Positions 1 through 6,027 are shown, counted from the first letter of the stretch. The stretch is 6,160 bases of DNA from Clostridia bacterium (GCA_017560285.1 JAFYOG010000060.1:1-6160); one strand, 5' to 3'. Translations and numbers: made by a program. The notes: generated by a model not told the origin, from the letters alone.

Positions 1-45
1 ACGGTTAGGGTTGACCCCATAGTTTAGGGCTTTTGTTTGGTAAAA

Positions 46-110
46 TTGCACAAAAACGTTTTGTGAACGACAGCCCTTTGCACAAAAAACTGCAAGATAG
101 GGAAGTTTCC
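46..110. promoter_or_regulatory. Cluster of small repeats upstream of the operon promoter
   Basis: Directly visible elements are a 7+3+7 inverted repeat CACAAAA-ACG-TTTTGTG (49-65); a direct repeat TTGCACAAAAA (46-56 and 78-89, the second with one extra A); an inverted repeat TTGCA/TGCAA with an 8-nt loop (78-95); and the short palindrome GGAAGTTTCC (101-110), which ends one base before the -35 box. Their position just upstream of a strong promoter is where activator or repressor sites sit, but I do not recognise a regulator. The first element has an ACGT centre like a cre site but lacks its TG/CA flanks. No convincing gene lies in 1-111. Regulatory function is inference only. Confidence 0.3.
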
Positions 111-111
111 A

Positions 112-140
112 TTGACTTTATGCTTCGCAGAGGGTATAAT
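112..140 (+). promoter_or_regulatory. Sigma-A type promoter of the two-gene dockerin operon
   Basis: The -35 box is TTGACT (112-117) and the -10 box is a perfect TATAAT (135-140), with a 17-bp spacer. Transcription should start near 147, giving a leader of about 35 nt before the ATG at 182. No riboswitch-sized structure fits in that leader. The near-consensus boxes agree with the strong codon bias of the genes downstream. Confidence 0.85.
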
Positions 141-168
141 CAAACTAAGTATATATGACTATTTTTGT

Positions 169-174
169 AAGGAG
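169..174 (+). promoter_or_regulatory. Ribosome binding site that fixes the start of the GH25 protein
   Basis: AAGGAG lies 7 nt before the ATG at 182. An in-frame ATG at 155 lies upstream of this site, has no Shine-Dalgarno of its own, and would place extra residues ahead of a textbook signal peptide. The start at 182 is therefore preferred. Confidence 0.85.
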
Positions 175-181
175 ATGCAGT

Positions 182-2566
182 ATGAAACTCACCAAAAGAT
201 TATTCGCCCTGCTTCTCACCCTTGTTTTGACCTTGGCTTTGTTCCCCTTGGGAATGATCAGTGCCTCGGCATTAGAGGGCATGGGCGCACCTACCGACAT
301 GAATTATTACGCATTAGGCGTTGATATTTCCTATTGGCAAGCCGGCGATTCCACCGGTAAAAACGTAGATTTTAACAAGCTTAAGGCATCCGGCTGTGAA
401 TTCGTAATCCTTCGTTTGGGTTACGGTCAGAGCGTGGATAAGGCGTTCCTTTCCTTTTATAAGAATGCGCGCGCCGCAGGTATGCCCTTGGGCGTATATC
501 TCTACGGTCTTAAAACCACCAAATCCGGCGCCGCTTCCGACGCCGCTTGGGCTATTAGCGTATTCGAACAGCACAATATGTACTTCGAATATCCTATCTT
601 CTATGATATAGAAGAAGCAGACCAGATTGCATTAAGCTCTGCAAACGCTACCGCACTTTGCGAAGGCTGGTGCGATACTCTTAAGGCTAAGGGCTATTAC
701 CCCGGTATCTATTCCGGTACACAGTTCTTTAACAAGCTTACCTCTTCCTTTAAGCAAAACAACGACCTTTGGATCGCACACGTTCTTAACGGCGCAGGTA
801 GTGAATGGAGCAGCCAGTTCACCCACACCTCCAAGGCGTACAACACACAGGGCTACTCTATGTGGCAGTACTCTTGGTCCAACATCAAAAACGGCTCTTC
901 TTACATATATAACGGCATTTATAAATCCGGCACCACCAAGGTAGAGGCCCTGGACCTTGACGTTTGCTACAAGGATTACCCCTCTATTATGAAGGCTAAC
1001 GGCTACAACAACTGCCAGAGCAACTCTAAGCCCTCTTTGTTGCAGTCTATTAACAAGGCTAAGGAATTACGTTATTCCTCTTACGATTCCGCAAGCCTTA
1101 CCGCATTGCGTAACGCTTTCGATAACGCAGTTAGCGTATACAACAACGATTCCGCTACCGAAACCGATATCAAGGCTGCAAAAACCGCTCTTGATAACGC
1201 AATGGTTGTTTCCGGCAAGATCGTTCTTTCCGGCAACTGCAATTATACCTCCAGCGTTACTGCCCGTACCGAATTTAACGATTCCAACAACAAGCTTACC
1301 AACGGCGTAAAGAGCTCTTCTACCGTTAGCATTTACGACAGCACCTATGCTGCATATTACCACAGCGGCGACGTAGAAATCACTATCGATTTGGGCTCTG
1401 AAAAAACAAGCAACCTTTACACCGCTTACGTAGCAAGCAACTTCTGGGGCATTCCCTTGCCCAACAGCGTAAAGGTTTCTTATTCCGATTCTGCAACCGG
1501 CACCTTTACCGAAATTGCAGGCAACCTTTCTATCCAAAAGGTTGGCGACGGCGATATTGTTGACGGCACCGCATACAGCGAGCTTTACACCATGACCTAT
1601 GCGGCTAAAAACGCTGTAACCGCAAGATATATTAAGTTTACTATCAACTGCAACGCATATTTCTGGATCGACGAGCTTGAAGTAGCAAGCGGCGGCGCAC
1701 CCCTTTCCGGCGGTATTTACGTTTCCGGCGTAAACAGCAGAATCGAATCCGGCGATTGCCACATCTATACCCCTTCCTTCGGCGAAATTACCGTTTCCAA
1801 CGCTAACCACGCTTGGACAATTAACGTTATCGCTACCAAACAGCCCGACGGCAACTTCATGATCGACAGCGTTACCTCCGGCGAAGGTACTGCTACCCCC
1901 ACCGTTAAGCTTAACGCAGACCAGATCTTTATTGCGGCTCACAACTGGGAAAGCGGTATTTCCGATGGTACTCAGGTTATTGGCAGTGCGGCTAACAGCA
2001 GCTTGCTTTACAACCTTAAGCCCGGCGATGTTATCGCACTTGACGGTATTACCATTACCGATGCGGTAAACGTAAGCGCGGCACCTTATATTAAGATTAT
2101 AAGCACCAGCGGTGTTGTTGACGGCGAACACGTTCACGAACCCAGCGAACCTCACTGCGGTCAGGCACCCTACTGCATAAAATGTAACGAGGTTCTTGGC
2201 GAAGCATCCGATCACGTTCTTGGCGATTGGACCTTAACCGACGACGGCAAGATGGAAGTTCGTCAGTGTAAGGACTGCGGCTATACCGCAGAAGCAAGAT
2301 ACGTAAGCAGCGGCACCACCCCCGAACCTGATCCCGACCCCGAAAACCTTGGCTTGCGTGGCGATATTAACCAAAACGGCAAGATCGATGCAAGAGATTA
2401 CCTCTTGTTAAAGAGAGCATACTTCGGCACCTATGATCTTAACAACGTTACCACCTTGCTTGCAGACGTTAACGAAAACGGCACTGTAGATGCAAGAGAT
2501 TACCTCTTGTTAAAGAGAGCATATTTTGGCACTTACACCATTGCTAACCCTTACGTTTACGAATAA
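182..2566 (+). CDS. Secreted GH25 muramidase with FIVAR, discoidin-like and dockerin modules
   Basis: This 794-residue secreted protein should hydrolyse the MurNAc-GlcNAc bond of peptidoglycan. Residues 1-30 form a signal peptide (MKLTKR, a Leu-rich core, then SASA before the cut). The GH25 domain spans about 44-280: GVDISYW gives catalytic-site D48, FYDIEE gives D142 and E144 (the family DxE pair), and MWQYS and LDLDV follow near 227 and 257-261. Next come a FIVAR-like helical module (about 285-343), an F5/8 or CBM32-like module (about 350-504, ending in ARYIKF and WIDELEV), an unnamed module (about 510-643), a Cys/His knuckle region (H652, C659, C665xxC668, C696xxC699), a TTPEPDPDPE linker and a type I dockerin (about 725-791). 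Dockerin calcium-loop residues are D728/N730/N732/D736/D739 and D762/N764/N766/D770/D773. It is the first gene of an operon and uses C-ending codons heavily. The catalytic and dockerin calls are firm; the target cell wall is unknown. Confidence 0.93.
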   Translation: MKLTKRLFALLLTLVLTLALFPLGMISASALEGMGAPTDMNYYALGVDISYWQAGDSTGKNVDFNKLKASGCEFVILRLGYGQSVDKAFLSFYKNARAAGMPLGVYLYGLKTTKSGAASDAAWAISVFEQHNMYFEYPIFYDIEEADQIALSSANATALCEGWCDTLKAKGYYPGIYSGTQFFNKLTSSFKQNNDLWIAHVLNGAGSEWSSQFTHTSKAYNTQGYSMWQYSWSNIKNGSSYIYNGIYKSGTTKVEALDLDVCYKDYPSIMKANGYNNCQSNSKPSLLQSINKAKELRYSSYDSASLTALRNAFDNAVSVYNNDSATETDIKAAKTALDNAMVVSGKIVLSGNCNYTSSVTARTEFNDSNNKLTNGVKSSSTVSIYDSTYAAYYHSGDVEITIDLGSEKTSNLYTAYVASNFWGIPLPNSVKVSYSDSATGTFTEIAGNLSIQKVGDGDIVDGTAYSELYTMTYAAKNAVTARYIKFTINCNAYFWIDELEVASGGAPLSGGIYVSGVNSRIESGDCHIYTPSFGEITVSNANHAWTINVIATKQPDGNFMIDSVTSGEGTATPTVKLNADQIFIAAHNWESGISDGTQVIGSAANSSLLYNLKPGDVIALDGITITDAVNVSAAPYIKIISTSGVVDGEHVHEPSEPHCGQAPYCIKCNEVLGEASDHVLGDWTLTDDGKMEVRQCKDCGYTAEARYVSSGTTPEPDPDPENLGLRGDINQNGKIDARDYLLLKRAYFGTYDLNNVTTLLADVNENGTVDARDYLLLKRAYFGTYTIANPYVYE
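2387..2536 (+). repeat. Dockerin half-repeats in the GH25 protein
   Basis: Two 48-bp units (2387-2434 and 2489-2536) encode the identical 16 residues DARDYLLLKRAYFGTY. The first 35 bases are also identical at the DNA level, and the remaining differences are synonymous. The units form the second half of each calcium loop and the following helix of the duplicated dockerin F-hand motif. Confidence 0.9.
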
Positions 2567-2587
2567 TAATTTCTTTTCACTTTAAAT

Positions 2588-2593
2588 AGGAGG
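2588..2593 (+). promoter_or_regulatory. Strong ribosome binding site of the second operon gene
   Basis: AGGAGG lies 5 nt before the ATG at 2599, within the 32-bp intergenic gap. The gap contains no hairpin terminator and no promoter boxes, so the second gene should be translated from the same mRNA as the first. Confidence 0.85.
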
Positions 2594-2598
2594 CATAC

Positions 2599-4752
2599 AT
2601 GAAAGCTACAAAAAGAATAGTCAGCCTGCTTTTGGTTGCTATTATGATCTGCTCTATGCTGTCCGTTTTTGCCATAACTTCTTCTGCGGCTAAGCCTTTA
2701 ACACACCTTGTTCAGACCGAGGCTAAGTGGAAGTACTATATAGGCGGCGGTACGCTTTATAATACCGGTTGCGGTATCTTCTCTATGAGAAACGCTATCG
2801 GTTACCTTACCGGTTACGATATCGGCATCGATGCCCCTGCAAGATGGGCGCACTCTATCGGTGCATACAACGTAACAGGCGGCGAGGGTACCTACCGTTT
2901 GGTTCTTTACCCCAAGATTACCGCTAAATACGGCGCAAAAGCCGGATTTACGGTTGTTAGCGAAAGCAACTGGGCAGGCTCTTCCAGCACCAAGCTTAAG
3001 AACCACCTTGCAAACGGCGGCGTTGCTATCGGCCACGTTCCCGGCCACTTTATCGCACTTGTAGACTATAACTACAACACCAACAAGTTCCACGTTCTTG
3101 ACAGTGCGCCCTCTACTGCCCGCGGTACCACCAGCGGCTATGGTGACTGTTGGGTAACTCAATCCCGTCTTAACACCGGCAAGCTTAAGTTAGACTGGTT
3201 CTGCTTGCTTTCTGCAACCGGAATCCCTGCCGACGAACAGGACCAAACCCCCGATGAAAAGGCGCTTCTTAAGGCTGCTATCGAAACTGCAGAAACCAAG
3301 CGCTACGATTCCTACAGCGCAAGCGGCATTACCGCATTCCGTTCTGCATACGATAACGCTGTAAGCGTATATAACAACAGCGCATCCACCAGCGCAAATT
3401 ATAAGACCGCAAGAACCAACCTTGAAACCGCTATGAAGGCAAGCACCGTAAGCGTTATCTCTAAGGGCAAATCCTATACAATGACCAACGTTTGGAGCTC
3501 TACCCCCAACGATGGCGTAAAGCTTACCGATGGCGATAAGGGCAATTCCGATGGCGGCAACGGCAAGTTCGTTGGCGCAAAGGGCACCGAAATCGTTGTA
3601 GATTTGGGTTCTGCACAGAACGCAAATATGTTCAAGATTTATATGGCAGCAGGCGATTACGGCGTTGCCGTTCCCTTTGATGACCAGTTAAAGCTTGAAG
3701 TTTCCTATTCTAACAACAATTCTACCTTTACTCCTCTTGTTTCTGCAAGCAACGCAGTTCGTACCGGCATTACCAACGGTAATTGGCAAACTCTTACCCT
3801 CACTGCATCGGTTGATACCGCAGTTAACGCAAGATATATCAAGTTTAAGGTAGAAAGCACCGCAACCAACAATTTTGTTTGGTTAGACGAAGTAGAAGTT
3901 ATGAGCGGCGACCCCTTGCTTTCCGGTAACGTTTATATTAACGGTATAAACAGCAAAATCGGCAGCGGCGATTGCCACATCTTCACTCCTTCCTTCGGTA
4001 CCATTACCGTAGATAACGCAAACCACGCTTGGACAGCTAACGTTGTTGCAAAGTGGGATGCTTCTCAGAACGGCTACGTTGTAAAGAGCAAGAGCTTTGG
4101 TAACGGCACCTCTACCCCCTCTGTTACCCTTGCAAGCGACGAAATCTTTATCGCTGCAAACAACTGGGAAAGCGGTGTTACCGACGGCAGTGCAGTAAAA
4201 GGCAGTGCTGCAAACACCAACACTCTTAACAGCGTTCAGGTTGGCGACCTTATCACTCTCGACGGTATTAACGTAAGCAGCAACAAGCTTTCTGTTGCGG
4301 CATACGCAAAGCTTAAATCCAATTCTACCTCTACAGAGGCTCACACCCATACCCCCGGCGAAGAAACCTGCACCGGCGGTCAGATCTGCTTGACCTGCGG
4401 CGTTGTTCTTAAGGAAGCTAAGGGTCACGATAAGGGCCACTGGGAATTGGAAGAAAACATCCAGCACCTTAAGTGTACCAAGTGCGAAGAGGTTCTTAAG
4501 ACCGAAACCGTACAAATTCAGGGCGTAGGCGTTGTTAAGCCCGAACCTGGTGAAGGCGTTGTGGGCGACATTAACGACAACGGTAAGGTAGATGCAAGAG
4601 ATTACCTCTTGCTTAAGAGAGCATACTTCGGCACCTACGAGCTTACCTGCGACGATGCTATTGCCGATATTAACGGCAACGGCAAGCTCGATGCTCGTGA
4701 CTATTTGCTTCTAAAGCGTGCATACTTTGGCACCTACACCATTGGCGAATAA
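2599..4752 (+). CDS. Secreted C39-like cysteine peptidase with FIVAR, discoidin-like and dockerin modules
   Basis: This 717-residue protein has a signal peptide (1 to about 31, MKATKR, a hydrophobic core, SSAA). The N-terminal domain (about 32-206) resembles the Peptidase_C39_2 papain-like fold. Q39 is a likely oxyanion-hole residue, C58 in TGCGIFSMRNA the nucleophile, H150 in PGHFIALVDY the general base, and D168 in FHVLDSAP the third member. After it come a FIVAR-like module (about 219-280), an F5/8-like module (about 285-438, with KLTDG, VVDLG, ARYIKF, WLDEVEV), an unnamed module (about 443-574), a Cys/His region (H582, H584, C591, C597xxC600, C626xxC629) and a dockerin (about 654-714; loops D657/N659/N661/D665/D668 and D690/N692/N694/D698/D701). 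Everything after the catalytic head is homologous to the preceding gene, whose GH25 head is unrelated. The substrate is unknown: peptidoglycan cross-links are possible given the partner, but a protein substrate cannot be excluded. A strong terminator follows immediately. Confidence 0.88.
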   Translation: MKATKRIVSLLLVAIMICSMLSVFAITSSAAKPLTHLVQTEAKWKYYIGGGTLYNTGCGIFSMRNAIGYLTGYDIGIDAPARWAHSIGAYNVTGGEGTYRLVLYPKITAKYGAKAGFTVVSESNWAGSSSTKLKNHLANGGVAIGHVPGHFIALVDYNYNTNKFHVLDSAPSTARGTTSGYGDCWVTQSRLNTGKLKLDWFCLLSATGIPADEQDQTPDEKALLKAAIETAETKRYDSYSASGITAFRSAYDNAVSVYNNSASTSANYKTARTNLETAMKASTVSVISKGKSYTMTNVWSSTPNDGVKLTDGDKGNSDGGNGKFVGAKGTEIVVDLGSAQNANMFKIYMAAGDYGVAVPFDDQLKLEVSYSNNNSTFTPLVSASNAVRTGITNGNWQTLTLTASVDTAVNARYIKFKVESTATNNFVWLDEVEVMSGDPLLSGNVYINGINSKIGSGDCHIFTPSFGTITVDNANHAWTANVVAKWDASQNGYVVKSKSFGNGTSTPSVTLASDEIFIAANNWESGVTDGSAVKGSAANTNTLNSVQVGDLITLDGINVSSNKLSVAAYAKLKSNSTSTEAHTHTPGEETCTGGQICLTCGVVLKEAKGHDKGHWELEENIQHLKCTKCEEVLKTETVQIQGVGVVKPEPGEGVVGDINDNGKVDARDYLLLKRAYFGTYELTCDDAIADINGNGKLDARDYLLLKRAYFGTYTIGE
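4591..4737 (+). repeat. Dockerin half-repeats in the cysteine peptidase protein
   Basis: Two 48-bp units (4591-4638 and 4690-4737) encode the same 16 residues, DARDYLLLKRAYFGTY, as the units in the first gene. The 4591 unit is nearly identical in DNA to the one at 2387. The 4690 unit uses different codons (GCT CGT GAC TAT TTG in place of GCA AGA GAT TAC CTC) yet gives the same protein. Confidence 0.9.
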
Positions 4753-4763
4753 TTAAGCAAAAT

Positions 4764-4796
4764 AAAAACGGATGAGGCTTTCCTCATCCGTTTTTT
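4764..4796. terminator. Bidirectional rho-independent terminator between convergent operons
   Basis: A perfect 14-bp stem (4764-4777 with 4782-4795) closes a 4-nt CTTT loop. Its core is CGGATGAGG/CCTCATCCG, flanked by A5 on the left and T6 on the right, so an RNA U-tract follows the stem in either direction. It lies 12 nt past the plus-strand stop codon and directly beyond the minus-strand TAA at 4798-4800, so it should end both transcripts. Confidence 0.93.
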
Positions 4797-4797
4797 G

Positions 4798-5256
4798 TTA
4801 ATCTATAATAAGTTGTTCCATAGATTTTTCTTTTGTAATTCTTTCGCCTAGACTGTTTGCCCATTTTTCTGTAAAGAAAGAAAAATATGAGATTTGTTTT
4901 TCTTTTCGTCGCTTTGCTAGCACAAACCCCCATATGGTAGAGGGGATGCCCATTATAATCAAATATAGTGGGCCTAAAATTAAAGATTGCACTGTATGCC
5001 CGTATTCGTGCACCAAAAGGCGGTTGGCAAGCTCGGACTCGGAATATTCGTCCTTTAATTTAGGCACAAAATAGGGAGATTCTGTAACAAACACAAACAT
5101 CCCTAACGAAACGCTTGATTTGCCTTTCCATTTTGTAACGATTGCACCGTGGTACATAAAATGCGAATCTTTAATGTGGAGTAAGAACACAACAGCACCT
5201 AATAAAGATTGCAAAATACCCCATGTTAGTTGGATAAGTATATATAAAACCGCCAT
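4798..5256 (-). CDS. Small membrane-associated putative zinc metalloprotease (HEYGH)
   Basis: This 152-residue protein starts at the ATG at 5256, which has AGGA 6 nt upstream. A longer in-frame TTG start at 5292 would add 12 residues, but it lies inside the tRNA terminator, so it is less likely. The N-terminus (about 1-28) is a hydrophobic membrane segment. HEYGH at 83-87 is an HExxH zinc motif giving H83, E84 and H87. It is followed by a second hydrophobic stretch (about 89-114, with LGPLYL and GIPS) and then FTEKWAN (128-134), where E130 is a plausible third zinc ligand of gluzincin type. The C-terminus is short and charged. I recall similar short membrane HEYGH proteins annotated only as hypothetical in Firmicutes and Bacteroidetes; the substrate is unknown. 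No clear promoter of its own is visible, so it may depend on read-through from tRNA-Glu/mntP. Confidence 0.8.
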   Translation of the reverse strand: MAVLYILIQLTWGILQSLLGAVVFLLHIKDSHFMYHGAIVTKWKGKSSVSLGMFVFVTESPYFVPKLKDEYSESELANRLLVHEYGHTVQSLILGPLYLIIMGIPSTIWGFVLAKRRKEKQISYFSFFTEKWANSLGERITKEKSMEQLIID

Positions 5257-5262
5257 AACTTT

Positions 5263-5266
5263 TCCT
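5263..5266 (-). promoter_or_regulatory. Ribosome binding site deciding the start of the HEYGH protein
   Basis: On the minus strand AGGA, followed by AA, lies 6 nt upstream of the ATG at 5256. The competing TTG at 5292 has a G-rich stretch only 4 nt upstream, and that stretch is the descending arm of a terminator stem, so it would be a poor ribosome site. Confidence 0.6.
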
Positions 5267-5289
5267 ATCTGTTCGAAAACAACTTTAAA

Positions 5290-5319
5290 CAAAAAGCCCC
5301 CTAAATAGGGAGCTTTTTT
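5290..5319 (-). terminator. Terminator of the tRNA-Glu gene
   Basis: On the minus strand AAAAAGCTCCCT pairs with AGGGGGCTTTTT around a 4-nt loop (arms 5307-5318 and 5291-5302). The single imperfect position is a G-U wobble on the minus-strand RNA but a C-A mismatch on the plus strand, so the hairpin is adapted to minus-strand transcription. The ascending arm begins 5 nt past the CCA end of the tRNA. Confidence 0.88.
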
Positions 5320-5322
5320 GTT

Positions 5323-5397
5323 TGGTGACCCGTAGGGGAGTCGAACCCCTGCCTTCGCCGTGAGAGGGCGACGTCTTGGCCACTTGACTAACGGGCC
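5323..5397 (-). tRNA. tRNA-Glu (anticodon CTC), CCA encoded
   Basis: This is a 75-nt tRNA. The acceptor arm GGCCCGT pairs with ACGGGTC (one G-U), followed by discriminator A and an encoded CCA. The anticodon stem TCGCC/GGCGA closes the loop CTCTCAC, so the anticodon is CTC (5362-5364), reading GAG. The T arm is AGGGG-TTCGACT-CCCCT, with the expected TTCGA. The body closely resembles bacterial tRNA-Glu, including the CGCC-CTNTCAC-GGCG anticodon arm. It has a promoter directly upstream and a terminator directly downstream, so it is a single-tRNA unit. Confidence 0.97.
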
Positions 5398-5406
5398 GTG
5401 AGTTAT

Positions 5407-5435
5407 AATATATCACAATCCTGCTTTTTTGTCAA
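5407..5435 (-). promoter_or_regulatory. Strong promoter of tRNA-Glu
   Basis: On the minus strand a perfect TTGACA -35 box (5435-5430) is separated by 17 bp from TATATT (5412-5407), which ends 9 nt before the mature tRNA. The -35 box begins 7 nt after the mntP stop codon, and there is no terminator between them, so mntP transcripts probably also run into the tRNA. Confidence 0.9.
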
Positions 5436-5442
5436 GGGTATA

Positions 5443-6027
5443 TTATATTATACCTGTAATAAAAATTTCAAGACCGATAATTATAAGTATGCAACCGCCC
5501 AAAACGTTTGCTTTGCCCGATAATTTGGTGCCTGCTTTTCTGCCTATTACCAAGCCGCCCATACATATAGCAAAGGTTACGGCGGCAATTATAATACCGC
5601 ATACAACCGCTTGCAGGGTGTTGTAATGGGCAATTTCGAACCCAACCGAAAGCGCATCGATAGAGGTGGCAATACCTTGCACCAAAAGGGCTGTAATCCC
5701 TAACCTTTTGCAACAGCATTCTTCGTTTTCGCAATCGTTTTTAATGCCTTCTATAAGCATTTTACCGCCTATAAACAGCAACAAAGCAAGGGCTATCCAA
5801 GGTATAAACTTTTGAAAAGATTTAAAATAAATAGCAATGGTATGTACGCAAACCCAGCCTATAAGCGGCATTATGCATTGAAAAAACGAGAATATGCCTG
5901 CGATAAAGCACATTCTGCTTTTCTTCATACAGGGCTGATTAAGCCCGTTTGCCAAGGAAACCGAAAACGCATCCATAGCCAAGGCTATGCCGAACAATAT
6001 GCTGTGCAGAAAAAAACTAAAACCCAT
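5443..6027 (-). CDS. mntP: Manganese efflux pump MntP
   Basis: This 194-residue inner-membrane protein has about six hydrophobic segments and is close to the usual MntP length. It shows the duplicated signature of the family: AMDAFSVSLANG with D19 in the first half and ATSIDALSVGF with D124 in the second. It also has GGKMLIEG (87-94) between the halves and GRKAG (152-156) before the last helix. MntP exports excess Mn2+ from the cytoplasm. The loop between the halves carries a cysteine-rich run, CENEECCC (C99, C104-C106), that could bind metal. The ATG at 6027 has AAGGA 6 nt upstream. I see no yybP-ykoY manganese riboswitch core and no clear promoter in the 133 bases upstream that are available. 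The related family of sporulation protein YtaF is the main alternative, but the motifs and length fit MntP better. Confidence 0.92.
   Translation of the reverse strand: MGFSFFLHSILFGIALAMDAFSVSLANGLNQPCMKKSRMCFIAGIFSFFQCIMPLIGWVCVHTIAIYFKSFQKFIPWIALALLLFIGGKMLIEGIKNDCENEECCCKRLGITALLVQGIATSIDALSVGFEIAHYNTLQAVVCGIIIAAVTFAICMGGLVIGRKAGTKLSGKANVLGGCILIIIGLEIFITGII

Noticed and set aside
1..27. Possible C-terminal end of a gene entering from the left (open to TAG at 25-27)
   Set aside because: Eight codons are too few to support a gene, and other frames also stop within the first 25 bases, so nothing distinguishes it from chance.
11..46. Second promoter with TTGACC and TAAAAT
   Set aside because: The spacer would be 24 bp, far from the usual 16-18, and a much better promoter lies at 112-140.
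49..65. Catabolite-responsive (cre) operator
   Set aside because: The centre is ACGT, but the flanks are CA on the left and TG on the right, opposite to the TG/CA needed in the cre consensus.
155..181. Earlier in-frame ATG for the GH25 protein
   Set aside because: It has no Shine-Dalgarno sequence, while the ATG at 182 has AAGGAG at 7-nt spacing and begins a typical signal peptide.
1067..2215. A 382-codon open frame on the minus strand opposite the GH25 gene
   Set aside because: It lies entirely inside a gene with clear domains. Its length follows from the purine-first, C-ending codon bias of the plus-strand gene, which removes antisense stops. It has no ribosome site and its Val/Ala/Gly/Asn-rich translation matches nothing I recognise. 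The similar minus-strand frames at 2698-3162 and 3883-4515 fail for the same reason.
2387..4737. CRISPR-like or mobile repeat array
   Set aside because: The repeated units are in frame, encode the calcium-binding halves of two dockerins and are explained by protein architecture.
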